A DNA stretch of 64,000 bases from Brevibacillus fluminis (GTDB lineage: Bacteria; Bacillota; Bacilli; Brevibacillales; Brevibacillaceae): contig NZ_RHHQ01000021.1 of NCBI RefSeq assembly GCF_003710825.1, forward strand, positions 1-64,000, given 5' to 3'. Position numbers and translations under genes: made by a program. The notes beneath the pieces are model-generated. The model made no database searches. It was not told the origin of the DNA and saw only the letters and a list, made by a program, of their open reading frames with translations. How positions within the stretch are numbered: the first letter of the stretch is position 1; each line of letters starts with the position of its first letter. Shown piece by piece: positions 26,463 through 35,979 of this stretch.

Positions 26463-27017
26463 ATGAACAAGCTCTTGGAGAGGACGGGAACCGTACGGAA
26501 ATGGGTCATCGTGATTGTGATTTGCGCACTCTCATTTGTCGGCGGGTTATTGGCAAGCAAGGCGGAGGAAATCGTGGATATCGGCGACTTGTCGCCTCAA
26601 TCGGATATGCAGTGGGCAATGGAAAAGGGGTTTCTCGATTCGGGATTGCAGGAGAAGGACCCGATCACACAGGCGATGTTTATCAAGATGCTGGTGCTTG
26701 CCTATGGCCCGAAAGAAAATGGGCTCATCGTGCCACAGGGGGCGGAAAATCATTGGGCTGCCCCTTATTACGCGACAGCCAAAAAGGAAGGCATCATAGG
26801 TTGTTCCTGCATCATCAAGCCCGACAGCCCGCTCTCTGTAAAGGAGGCAGCCGACCTCGTCACGCAAGCCGTCATGCATGCAAGTGAGGGAGACATCGGT
26901 GCAAACGAAGTCGCCGGATGGACCGGGAAACAAAATCAGGAGGAAAATCAAATAAATGTAAAGGAATCGGCAGGACTCATACGGAAAATGGAGGAGACGA
27001 TTCATGGAACCAGTTGA
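26463..27017 (+). CDS. Membrane-anchored protein with degenerate SLH-like repeats
   Basis: 184 residues. One uncleaved membrane helix near the N-terminus (KWVIVIVICALSFVGGLLASK) is followed by two SLH-like segments (about 45-90 and 95-140, ending HWAAPYYATAKKEGIIGC and LSVKEAADLVTQAVM). The usual SLH wall-binding TRAE motif is absent, so it is probably held by the membrane helix and may bind a partner. GGGAGGGA precedes the ATG. It opens a cluster of surface genes all on the plus strand. Confidence 0.65.
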   Translation: MNKLLERTGTVRKWVIVIVICALSFVGGLLASKAEEIVDIGDLSPQSDMQWAMEKGFLDSGLQEKDPITQAMFIKMLVLAYGPKENGLIVPQGAENHWAAPYYATAKKEGIIGCSCIIKPDSPLSVKEAADLVTQAVMHASEGDIGANEVAGWTGKQNQEENQINVKESAGLIRKMEETIHGTS

Positions 27018-27054
27018 CGGAAAATAGAGATGGACGATGGAGGGGGAGTTTTTT

Positions 27055-27972
27055 ATGAAAAAAAGCATGCAAATGGTAGTAGCAGTGGTAGCCATTTTGG
27101 GGACAGCAGCAACCTATTCGCCGAGCTTTGCCGCGGAAAAGCCTGCTACGGTAGTAGCCCAATCGGATTATGCTGCGCACCCGTTGAAAAATAGTATTGA
27201 TTACGTACTGAAGAATCGGTTGATGTGGACGTTCCCAGATGGAAGTTTTCGGCCGGAGCAGGTGGTGACGCAGGCGGAGTTGGTGACTAGTCTGGTGACA
27301 ATCAAAGGCGTGAAAAAGGCCGCACCCGTGCCGGAAATTGCAGCAGGTCACTGGGCCAAGGCAGCATATGAGAAGGCGAAAGCGGATGGCATGCTGGACG
27401 GGGTGACGATTCGACCGTATGCGGTTTTGACGAGGGAAGAGGCGGCTTATTTGGTTATTAATGCGATGCAGAGTGTGAGGAATTCTCGGGGGTTAAAAAA
27501 TAACGAGAATTATTACAAAAATCTACCCAATATTCAGTTTGTAGTTGGCTATCGTTGGATTCCGAAGAAGGCAGGTAAATTTCCAAATGGGGTCTCTACT
27601 ACGGCTTATGATGGGCTATCTAACTATACTAGAGCTGAACAAGCCTTTACTATAAATCAACTTCACGTGGATCTAAATGAGATGGCACAAGCTAATAAGC
27701 TAGCCGATGAATTTCACACTTCTTTGAAAGTAAAAAGTGGAGTTATTAGTGGGAAAGCTGTAACTGGAACTAATCAAGTAAACACAGATATAACTATTTT
27801 ATATAAAGATGGTAAGTTTAAAATTATAAAAACTGATAATTCGGTGTTTCGAGAAGATGTTAAAAAAGTAGCTCGAGTTATATTTGGAACAGTAACCCCT
27901 TATAGAAAAGGACTGGTTGAGTATAGATATGATTCTTTTGATCCGCCTTTAAGAGAGCGTAGGTGGTACTGA
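27055..27972 (+). CDS. Secreted protein with SLH domains and an AT-rich-encoded C-terminus
   Basis: 305 residues. A signal peptide (VVAVVAILGTAATYSPSFAA) is followed by two SLH-type repeats (about 40-140: WTFPDGSFRPEQVVTQAELV, AAGHWAKAAYEKAKADGML). The C-terminal half, from about residue 145, matches nothing I know; it is encoded in DNA of about 30% GC, unlike the first half. GGAGGGGGAG precedes ATG 27055. The stop shares one base with the next start (TGATG), so translation is coupled to the giant repeat protein, which it may anchor or assist. Confidence 0.72.
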   Translation: MKKSMQMVVAVVAILGTAATYSPSFAAEKPATVVAQSDYAAHPLKNSIDYVLKNRLMWTFPDGSFRPEQVVTQAELVTSLVTIKGVKKAAPVPEIAAGHWAKAAYEKAKADGMLDGVTIRPYAVLTREEAAYLVINAMQSVRNSRGLKNNENYYKNLPNIQFVVGYRWIPKKAGKFPNGVSTTAYDGLSNYTRAEQAFTINQLHVDLNEMAQANKLADEFHTSLKVKSGVISGKAVTGTNQVNTDITILYKDGKFKIIKTDNSVFREDVKKVARVIFGTVTPYRKGLVEYRYDSFDPPLRERRWY

Positions 27973-28430
27973 TGAAATTAAAGGCAGTACTAATTCGAGT
28001 ATTGTTTATACTTTTTATTGTTACTCTAATAACCAATTTTTCGCCAAATAGCAAACAAGTCGTGAATGCAAGTTCCAGCGATCCTAACCCACATTCTATA
28101 ATTTCTGGTTTTATAAATGTAGATAAAACTGTCAGGGGTACGCCAGATAATAAATTACAAATATTAGGTAATCCAGATGCAGTAGGAGATTTATCAAAAA
28201 TGTTCATTGCTGATGTAAACGTTAATGAGTCCATCAGTGGTCGAGCAAATGTGTTTAATATTTACAGCAGAGACGGTGAAGTTGTAAAAACTGAAAATGG
28301 TTATCCGTACATAGACGAAACAGAAATATATGAATGGACTACAATCTTTGGTGGAAACCCTGGGTTTATGAAAAGTGAAAATGGTCTGTTTGCTTCTACG
28401 ATTATAGGAGGGACTAGTTATAATTTCACC
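27480..28430 (+). other. AT-rich tract spanning a gene junction
   Basis: GC content falls to roughly 25-35% by eye between about 27480 and 28430, against 50-55% on both sides. Both edges fall inside reading frames that stay open. The tract encodes the last ~160 residues of the SLH protein and the first ~150 of the giant protein. Between 28430 and 28640 codon choice changes again to C-ending codons. This suggests recombination with foreign DNA. Confidence 0.75.
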
Positions 28431-31400
28431 CCCTACAAAGCCTACCTCCTCTCCCGCATCGCATCCATGTCTGGCGGGAAAGGAGAACCCATCACCTACA
28501 AACTAAAGCCCGGGGCAGACCCAAAAACAAAAGACCGTGACGAAGAAGTCTACTACGCACAACTAAACTTCAAAACATCCCCCCGCCCACAAGGCGGCAT
28601 CGACATTGGGCCCAAAACAAGCGTCAACGTCGGAGAAGCCGTCCCCATCAGCTTTTGGACAGAAGACTACAGCTACTATGACCGCGGCATCAAAGTTCTC
28701 AGCTACTACATTTACAACCTTGACACTGGAAAAGTTGAAGTAGAATTCCGGGATCAAGAGAAAGAATACAACGACCCAAGAGGCGATGGAGCGAATTACG
28801 GAGGCACAGCAAGCCCCTACAAGCTGGCGATAAACGGCCAATCGTTCACCCCAACTAAGCCAGGCCGCTATGAGGCGCGCGTGCTGATTACGGACCTACA
28901 CGCCCGCAACAGTCAAAACGCACCTGCGGTCGACGGGATGGGTGTCCCTTATGCAAAGCCGTTCACCGTCGGGGGAGGCATTTGTACCCCGATCCAATCA
29001 ACCATAAAAATTTCCGGCCAATCCGATCAGCTGTTGACCTCCGGTGGCAGCTACAAACTTCCCCAAGGAAAAAACACAATTAATAGCCTCACCTTCCCTG
29101 TCTCGGGCACATTGCAGATCGATGGCAAGACGATAGGGACAGGCACAACCTTCAGCAGTATTTTGATCGATAGTGACCGGACAGTAACGTTCACTCCCTC
29201 GGATTCTACTAAATGCGAATGGTCCTTCCGATTTTTGAAAGCGGACCCCGTTTCGACAGAGTGCTCGGACTGCAAGGGGGTGCTTGCTGTCCAAACCTAT
29301 ACGGCCAGCGGAAAAGGGGAATTGAACGCGATGATTCCCTCGGGCGGAACCCAGTTTGTCGCCAGTGATGCAGACTACTTGCGGATTGAGACGACAATTC
29401 CTGGAAAATGGTATGACGGCAGTGGAAACATCATCCCAATGTCTGCAAACGTGAAGCCAACCAGTTTCACTGATGGTTCTTTCTATCACAGCAGCTTCAC
29501 AATCAAATTCGTCAGTGACGACGGCAGCTATTGCTGGTGCAAAACATTCGAGCGAAAAGGAGCGGAAGGCAGCGTTTCTTGCCCGACCGTTTACCGGGAG
29601 GGATATGGCACCGTAGATAATGGAGGGACGATCACGGATATCCCGTTGGGAGGATCGCTGAAACTTTCAGCTACCTATGTGGATGCCAACCGGGACAAGC
29701 AGTCGGCGAATCTTTACTGGCTGATCAAGAAGCCGGATGGTACGACTGTGAAGCAGGTTTGGACGTCTAATGATAAAGGCAGCTGGGGGCTGTTTCCGAG
29801 CAGCTTCTTGAATTTGCCGATTACGAACGGCTATGCACCATCCGACCAAATCATTCAATTCGATAAAAAAGGAACCTATACAATTTCGTACAGCTATGAA
29901 GGACTTGCTGGGGAACCGTATGATTCGTGGCGGGCAAAAAACTGCGTGTGGTCCATTACGGTAACGATTATTGACTCGCAGAATACAGTCTGCAGTGATT
30001 TTTCCTACGATGTCGAGCTTGATGGACAAAAAGTGATGCTAACCGGGGCAGGCACGCAAAGCTCACCATATGTTTTGAAAGTGCCAAAAGGTGAGCCGAA
30101 CGAAGCGATCTTCCGATTGCTCTACAAAGGTAAACCGCAGCAAGCAGAAGGGTACTTTGAAATCAATTCGACGTATGGCAAGCAAGGAGCATGGGATACT
30201 GCATTCTCCTATGATTTTGGACCAAACAAGGCGAATGTCCCCGAATTTACGCTGTTTGCCTTTCCACGCGATAAAGAAGACTGCAAAACTTATTTCAAAA
30301 TCATCTGGGGCGAACCGAATCCATTCGTGTGCAGCGATGTGTACGTGACCGCGAGCGTGAATGGCGCCGAAACTCCCTTGACGGGTACAGGTGCACCCGC
30401 TGATCCATACAAAATGGAACTGCTCTTGAATAAGGATTACAACGTCGATTTTAGAGCGTTGCTACACAAAAATGGTGCAGGGACAACCAATGGCATTGAA
30501 AGCGTAACGTGGGAGCTGACAAATGGAAAAGGCACGACATTTGTCGGGACCGGCACCACGTATACGCGAGCGTTCAAGGAAATTTCAGCAGGAACATACT
30601 CGCTAAAAGTCCGCGTGAAAGGGAAAGGACAGCTTGAACCTTGCCCCGATAAGCATCTGATCATCGAATTCCGCAGCCTGACGTGCAAAGACTTGTTCAT
30701 CCAATACAAGTTTTCCACCGATAGTAGATGGTCGGTCGATACGGGAAGCGATATCACGACATCGCCCGGCAAAATCCATCCGATCCTTATTGATGCAAAC
30801 ACAGGCATCAAGCTTGTCGTGACCTCTGATAGTCAAACGCCTTCCGTACAAAATCAACTGAAGGTGACGTGGACTGTGACCGACACAAAGACGGGTAAAA
30901 CCATTACCAACGATTCGGCGTCACCCACTGTGTTCTTTGAGAAAACTAAGCTGGTTGAAACGAGCTATTTGGTCAAAGTGAAAGTGACGGATGCCGCCAA
31001 TCCTGCCTTCACCGGTTGTGAGCTGTACATCAGTTTCGATTTGACCAGCAAAAATTCCACTTGCGATGCTTTTTTTATCCATGTTTATGCATTTGCCAAT
31101 AAGGACCAGACGATCGATCAGGCACAAAGCTTCCACAACTACAATGGCAAAACGATCAAACTTGACAAATCGGCAGCCATGTATTTGATCGCCATCAGCA
31201 AAAGCCCGATTGACATCGATGACGGATATTCCGATTCGATAAATGTGGATTGGACGGTTCCGGTGCCATGGGTAGACAGTCCGCTGTTCGATGACAAGGA
31301 AGTGAACTGGACTGTTTTTCAAAAAAGCCCTGTCCCCGAGGGTAAGTACAAAATAATAGGCAAGCTCAATGACAAAAACTTCACGGCTAAGTGCGATTTT

Positions 31401-32678
31401 GAGGTAACCATTGTCGTGGGAGAACTGAAGGACCCTGAAGAACCGACACCGTGTACGACCTGCAATCCAGGAGGCGGCGTAGAGGGCGGAAGCATGAAAA
31501 TTAAGGTATATGATTCGAGCAATCGGCTGCTGGTCAGCACGGCGGATGGCGTGTGGGAAAGGGAGCCAGCACGTATCGATGTAGAGATCGACCAAAACAA
31601 GCTGGATACTGCTTTTGCTAAAGTGGACAGCGAAATAAAGAAAGCGATAGACGACAAAAAAGCCGAGCTGCTAGCGAAATATGCGGACTCCGTCTATGAG
31701 AAGGTGAAAGTGACACCAAAGCCGGAGTCGTGGGTTTCCAAGACGAATGCCAAAACCGTATGGCCGACGTCCATTCCGCTAACGGTGACAGGGCCGGGAA
31801 TTAATAAGCAGTTTTTGCTTTCACCAAAAGTAGAGAAACAAAGCAACATGTATGAAGGGACAGTCACTCCTACGCTCACGACCTGGAACCAAATGCTGAA
31901 CAGTGCTGATTATGTTGTAAAAGTAGATCCGTTCGCCATCGATGTCCCTTATCAGGTAGATTTCGCCGTCACCTATGAAAAATGCGAAGAGATTGACGAC
32001 CCGAATTGGGTGCCAGACCCAGAACAACCGGTTGAAAAAGCGCCGACCATAAAAAAATGTATGCCGGGCACCGATTCGGCATCGATTAGCAACCAGTTCA
32101 CAATCACTGTATTGGGAGATCAAACAAGTTTTGAAGTGTACGAGCCCAATGCGACCGGATCATTGGGGCACACAGCTGAATGGACGGAATACCATGCGCG
32201 GGATCGATACGCGAACAACCAGGCGAATGATTTTTACGCCGGAGAACGGATATTGGCTAAGATTGAACTTTTGCCGAAGCATATGCATCCGTTCAGCAAG
32301 CAGTATCCCAAAATCAATGCAGCGCAAGCGTGGATTCTGGAAACGGGAAAACGGAATACGACACTCCAATCCAATATCAACCTGTTGGCATTCTCACCGA
32401 TTTTGTGGAAAGGCGCACAGCAAACGATCGCGAAGCTCGGGGCACGTGAAACCGGTGTGGATACGCCTTTGATGGGAGATAAACAAAAAGGATTCGAAAA
32501 AGGAGGCAGTTACGCAGTCTATTTTCACATCCAATTTGCCTATCAAGTAGAGAAGGGCTTCGCTTTCGGCAATAAAGTCGGGATGTCAGGTCATGAGCAA
32601 ACTGACTATAAGAGTGTTTTCCGAATCATTGCGAATGCATGGGAGCGCCAAGGAATCCGTAATCACACAAAGCAATAA
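27972..32678 (+). CDS. Giant secreted protein with seven cysteine-bounded repeats
   Basis: 1,568 residues, with a signal peptide (LIRVLFILFIVTLITNFSP). After an N-terminal region (to about 335), seven segments of 77-121 residues each start and end with a cysteine: C338/415, 431/521, 537/658, 674/771, 787/891, 905/1016, 1031/1141. Several open with V-C-S-D or T-C-K-D and close with a Cys before a beta-strand. These look like Ig-like units closed by a disulfide. A linker (CTTCNPGGG), a helical segment and a beta-rich C-terminal domain follow; no LPXTG or SLH is present. I do not recognise the family. Attachment could be through the SLH proteins encoded just upstream, with which it is translationally coupled. 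Confidence 0.75.
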   Translation: MKLKAVLIRVLFILFIVTLITNFSPNSKQVVNASSSDPNPHSIISGFINVDKTVRGTPDNKLQILGNPDAVGDLSKMFIADVNVNESISGRANVFNIYSRDGEVVKTENGYPYIDETEIYEWTTIFGGNPGFMKSENGLFASTIIGGTSYNFTPYKAYLLSRIASMSGGKGEPITYKLKPGADPKTKDRDEEVYYAQLNFKTSPRPQGGIDIGPKTSVNVGEAVPISFWTEDYSYYDRGIKVLSYYIYNLDTGKVEVEFRDQEKEYNDPRGDGANYGGTASPYKLAINGQSFTPTKPGRYEARVLITDLHARNSQNAPAVDGMGVPYAKPFTVGGGICTPIQSTIKISGQSDQLLTSGGSYKLPQGKNTINSLTFPVSGTLQIDGKTIGTGTTFSSILIDSDRTVTFTPSDSTKCEWSFRFLKADPVSTECSDCKGVLAVQTYTASGKGELNAMIPSGGTQFVASDADYLRIETTIPGKWYDGSGNIIPMSANVKPTSFTDGSFYHSSFTIKFVSDDGSYCWCKTFERKGAEGSVSCPTVYREGYGTVDNGGTITDIPLGGSLKLSATYVDANRDKQSANLYWLIKKPDGTTVKQVWTSNDKGSWGLFPSSFLNLPITNGYAPSDQIIQFDKKGTYTISYSYEGLAGEPYDSWRAKNCVWSITVTIIDSQNTVCSDFSYDVELDGQKVMLTGAGTQSSPYVLKVPKGEPNEAIFRLLYKGKPQQAEGYFEINSTYGKQGAWDTAFSYDFGPNKANVPEFTLFAFPRDKEDCKTYFKIIWGEPNPFVCSDVYVTASVNGAETPLTGTGAPADPYKMELLLNKDYNVDFRALLHKNGAGTTNGIESVTWELTNGKGTTFVGTGTTYTRAFKEISAGTYSLKVRVKGKGQLEPCPDKHLIIEFRSLTCKDLFIQYKFSTDSRWSVDTGSDITTSPGKIHPILIDANTGIKLVVTSDSQTPSVQNQLKVTWTVTDTKTGKTITNDSASPTVFFEKTKLVETSYLVKVKVTDAANPAFTGCELYISFDLTSKNSTCDAFFIHVYAFANKDQTIDQAQSFHNYNGKTIKLDKSAAMYLIAISKSPIDIDDGYSDSINVDWTVPVPWVDSPLFDDKEVNWTVFQKSPVPEGKYKIIGKLNDKNFTAKCDFEVTIVVGELKDPEEPTPCTTCNPGGGVEGGSMKIKVYDSSNRLLVSTADGVWEREPARIDVEIDQNKLDTAFAKVDSEIKKAIDDKKAELLAKYADSVYEKVKVTPKPESWVSKTNAKTVWPTSIPLTVTGPGINKQFLLSPKVEKQSNMYEGTVTPTLTTWNQMLNSADYVVKVDPFAIDVPYQVDFAVTYEKCEEIDDPNWVPDPEQPVEKAPTIKKCMPGTDSASISNQFTITVLGDQTSFEVYEPNATGSLGHTAEWTEYHARDRYANNQANDFYAGERILAKIELLPKHMHPFSKQYPKINAAQAWILETGKRNTTLQSNINLLAFSPILWKGAQQTIAKLGARETGVDTPLMGDKQKGFEKGGSYAVYFHIQFAYQVEKGFAFGNKVGMSGHEQTDYKSVFRIIANAWERQGIRNHTKQ

Positions 32679-32690
32679 ATATTTTTGCGG

Positions 32691-32733
32691 CCTCCTCTGT
32701 CTTTTTATACCGTTAAAGGTAGAAACAAGGAGG
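32691..32733 (+). promoter_or_regulatory. Hairpin that could hide the lipase ribosome site
   Basis: CCTCCT (32691-32696) can pair with AGGAGG (32728-32733), with an inner TACC/GGTA stem. AGGAGG with the adjoining GAGGGGG is the ribosome site for the lipase ATG at 32747. No T run follows, so it is not a usual terminator. Confidence 0.4.
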
Positions 32734-32746
32734 AGGGGGTTCTTTC

Positions 32747-35605
32747 ATGGCGAAACTGTTGAAATCGATGATATGGCTGCTTACTCTCGTACTCATCGCC
32801 ATCCAACCGGTCGCAACTGCAGCTTCTGCAAAATCAAAACAAACAGAAGGGCTGTTTATCAAAGAGAAGGCAGCTTGGATTGAGAATGGGCGGCTTTATG
32901 TCCAGGTCGAGCTTGAACGCGAATACCCACGCATTGCGCTAACAGTCTCAACGGGTGAAGAGACAGAGGAGATCAGCTTTGAGGATACTGATCGTGCGGC
33001 CATTTTGATCGACACACAAGCGCAATTTGGTCAGGTTCTCTTTTCAATAAAAACTTACGAGGATCAGGAGATGGTCGCCAGTTCGTTACTCCGAATCGCA
33101 GACCATGAATCATCGTCTGTGGGGAACTCACTACACCTTCAAGTCGAACAAGCGAATTGGAGTGATCAAACGGAGCTATCGAATACACTTGAACTGGAGT
33201 TACTCACGAATGTAGATGCGATGCCACAAGCCATGATTAAAAAGCAGGCTGAGAGGTACGAGAAAGACTGGAAAAAAAGTAAGCAGAAAAACGAGCAGAT
33301 GCCCGGGAAGACATCCAATCAAGACCGTTATGAAATTGAATCGAACGACACCATGAGTAAAGCGGATTGGATAACGGCGAACCACAGTGGTTATGGAAGG
33401 ATCGGCAAAGCGGGAGACATAGACTATTGGAAAGTAAAGCTCCCTGAGAGCGGGAATTTCACAGTTTGGCTTGGCGAAATGCCTACCAACCAAAACTACA
33501 ATGTCTATGTTTACGATGCCGGTGGAAATGAAGTGAAGCGTTCTGAAAACAATGCAAGCATGGATGAGTGGATTGACGGGCTTTCGGGAGAGAGAAACCA
33601 ATTCTTCTATCTTTTGATAAAAGGTGAGGACGACTCTTTTGACAAGTACGGCTATTATCGATTGAAAATCGACTTTGCAGCGGAAAGTGTTGAAAGCAAG
33701 CCGGATGAGTATGAACCGAATGACGAGGCAAAACAGGCAACATTGATTCAATCTGACCAAACCGTGCTTGCCACCATCCATACGTTGAAGGATGTCGATT
33801 ACTATAAACTATCGTTGGACATGCCTTCCACGATTTATCTCGAATTAAGCGATATTTCCGAGGAAATGGATTTGGATTTGTTTTTGCTTGATTCGACAAA
33901 AAAACAGGTAGGCCGGTCGGAAAACCCCAAAAATAAAAATGAAACCATTTCATACAGCGGAAATCCTGGTGATTACTACATAAAGGTGGCAGCCTCGCAA
34001 AAGTCAAAACTTTCACACAAGCCATACAAGCTGTCTGTAGGCGCCAAAACCATCCCTGTAATTCTGATCCCTGGGATCGGTGGCTCACAGCTGGCAGTGG
34101 ATAATGGGAAGGTGACGTGGATCAATGAAGTGGACGTCGCGAGCAACCAGATCATTGAGCGCAACCTTGCCTTGATTCCTGTCTCACCCGGAAGCAATAA
34201 GGTCACATCCAAAAATGGCGTAACCATCACCCCTGTTACGGAGGAGTACGGGCTGGATGGAATTGAGAATCTCACTGTCATGTCTAAAATGGGCAATCAG
34301 TATCATGATCTGATAAGTGATCTACAGGATGCAGGTTATGAAAAAGGAAAAACGCTCTTTGGTTTCCCTTATGATTGGCGGCTTGATATTCGAGAGCAGC
34401 ATCCCCTTTTCCAAAGCAAAATCAAGGAGGCCCTGGTTGCATCAGGTGCCCAAAAGGTTCAATTGGTCGCCCATAGCATGGGGGGAATACTGGTCAAAGA
34501 TTACCTGTTGGCTGATTCGCGGCGTGCGGCACAAATTCACAATGTCATAACGATTGGTACACCTTACCTTGGTGCCGCTGCTGCTTCCAAAGCTTTGATT
34601 CAAGGATACAACTTCGGAATTCTGCTTCTTATGCCGCTAACAGGATTTAAAATTGCCGAAAATGCGCCTGCGGTATATCAACTGGCCCCTGGGGACGAAT
34701 ATGAAAGGCAAATGCTCGCCCAATTCAACCGCACAGTTTACGGATATATCGACCGGCTTCAAAAATTCAACCCATTGCCTCTTTCCGAATTGAAAAAAGA
34801 GTATCCCAACAAACCGCTTACGGCTTTGGCGCAGAGCCGTAGAGCGGTGTGGGACAATAAATACCCCAATGTTAAGCAAGCTCATATTGTCGGCGACTCG
34901 CAAAATACGATTATCGGGTTAAACCGTTGGGGAGAGCTGCCGATCAATCAAAATCCAAGTCTCTATATCGAGTACATTTTTGGCCGCGGCGATGGTACGG
35001 TTCCGCTTTTCAGCGCAAATAATCCGGGAAGTACGAAAGCGAACATCTTCTATACAAAAACAGATGGGCACATGGAACTTTTAAAAGAAGCGCCTGTCCG
35101 AAAACAAGTGATGAGCCTTTTACGAGGAAATGAAGGAACGGTCGCAGGAATCCAAAAAACGCCGCACAATGTAAAGCAGCAGAGCTTGACTGCATATTCG
35201 TTCACAGGCGATAAGAGCGATTTCCGCGAATTGCAGCTTCATATTCGAAATAAGGAAAATGATCAGGTAGAACTGGTCCAGTTTACTGCAGAAGGCGATT
35301 TGGACCGTGAGCAGTCCACGAAAAACTATCTGCTAGAAGATGCGGTGGGTAGTGGAGAACGTTATAACCTCCAAATTATTGTCGAGACAAAAGCTGATCT
35401 CGAAATCATCGTGGATGACGGCAGAGAGAACGGGTTGTCTATTTCTTCCTATGACAGTAAAGATGGCCGAACTGCCAATCAATTGCTCCTGAAACAAGCT
35501 GGAATGAAGTCACCACAAAAGATAACGATTGAACATAATCGAAGCCAGCGAAACGTAAAGGCGGACGGAAAGGCACTGAAAATAATGCCGCTTCAATTTG
35601 ACTGA
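32747..35605 (+). CDS. Secreted LCAT-family lipase/acyltransferase with PPC domains
   Basis: 952 residues. A signal peptide (LTLVLIAIQPVATAAS) precedes a region of unknown fold (to about 190), two PPC-type beta domains (about 197-300, ESNDTMSKAD; 321-425, EYEPNDEAKQ) and an alpha/beta hydrolase of the LCAT family (about 435-790): VILIPGIGGSQL oxyanion region, nucleophile Ser577 in AHSMGG, and candidate Asp/His in GRGDGTVPLFS and TDGHMEL. It would hydrolyse or transfer acyl groups on lipids outside the cell. The beta-rich tail is unassigned. It is larger than typical bacterial lipases. It follows the giant repeat protein by 68 bases, so joint surface function is inferred. Confidence 0.85.
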   Translation: MAKLLKSMIWLLTLVLIAIQPVATAASAKSKQTEGLFIKEKAAWIENGRLYVQVELEREYPRIALTVSTGEETEEISFEDTDRAAILIDTQAQFGQVLFSIKTYEDQEMVASSLLRIADHESSSVGNSLHLQVEQANWSDQTELSNTLELELLTNVDAMPQAMIKKQAERYEKDWKKSKQKNEQMPGKTSNQDRYEIESNDTMSKADWITANHSGYGRIGKAGDIDYWKVKLPESGNFTVWLGEMPTNQNYNVYVYDAGGNEVKRSENNASMDEWIDGLSGERNQFFYLLIKGEDDSFDKYGYYRLKIDFAAESVESKPDEYEPNDEAKQATLIQSDQTVLATIHTLKDVDYYKLSLDMPSTIYLELSDISEEMDLDLFLLDSTKKQVGRSENPKNKNETISYSGNPGDYYIKVAASQKSKLSHKPYKLSVGAKTIPVILIPGIGGSQLAVDNGKVTWINEVDVASNQIIERNLALIPVSPGSNKVTSKNGVTITPVTEEYGLDGIENLTVMSKMGNQYHDLISDLQDAGYEKGKTLFGFPYDWRLDIREQHPLFQSKIKEALVASGAQKVQLVAHSMGGILVKDYLLADSRRAAQIHNVITIGTPYLGAAAASKALIQGYNFGILLLMPLTGFKIAENAPAVYQLAPGDEYERQMLAQFNRTVYGYIDRLQKFNPLPLSELKKEYPNKPLTALAQSRRAVWDNKYPNVKQAHIVGDSQNTIIGLNRWGELPINQNPSLYIEYIFGRGDGTVPLFSANNPGSTKANIFYTKTDGHMELLKEAPVRKQVMSLLRGNEGTVAGIQKTPHNVKQQSLTAYSFTGDKSDFRELQLHIRNKENDQVELVQFTAEGDLDREQSTKNYLLEDAVGSGERYNLQIIVETKADLEIIVDDGRENGLSISSYDSKDGRTANQLLLKQAGMKSPQKITIEHNRSQRNVKADGKALKIMPLQFD

Positions 35606-35627
35606 AGGGTATGGGGAGAGGGGAGCA

Positions 35628-35903
35628 ATGGCGAAAAAATTGGGAGTTTTGGCGATGAATCTGGTCCTCTTGCTTAATGGGTTGATTCTTTGGGCAGTCA
35701 CGTCCATTACGATCACGGGAAAGTCGTCTATCGATCCATTGCCGGGGGTTGCTGCCTTCTTTTTCTATGCGATCACGACGATCGGCGCGAATTACCTGTT
35801 ATTTCGAATGGCGGGAGTAAAAGCAAGAAAAGATGCCTTCACATTCTCACTATTCATGGTTGGGGGTGTGGCATTCCTCATGGCCATTACCCACCTCATG
35901 TAG
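35628..35903 (+). CDS. Small three-helix membrane protein
   Basis: About 91 residues with three hydrophobic segments (LGVLAMNLVLLLNGLILWAV, GVAAFFFYAITTIGANYLLF, AFTFSLFMVGGVAFLMAITHLM). No motif is recognised. ATG 35628 has GAGGGGAG upstream. It follows the lipase by 22 bases on the same strand and may be in the same operon. Confidence 0.6.
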   Translation: MAKKLGVLAMNLVLLLNGLILWAVTSITITGKSSIDPLPGVAAFFFYAITTIGANYLLFRMAGVKARKDAFTFSLFMVGGVAFLMAITHLM

Positions 35904-35979
35904 ATCTTAGGAGATTGAATAGAATGAAATCTGCTGCGAACAACCGCTGTTTCTCGATGCAGCATAAGTGGGGGGAAGC

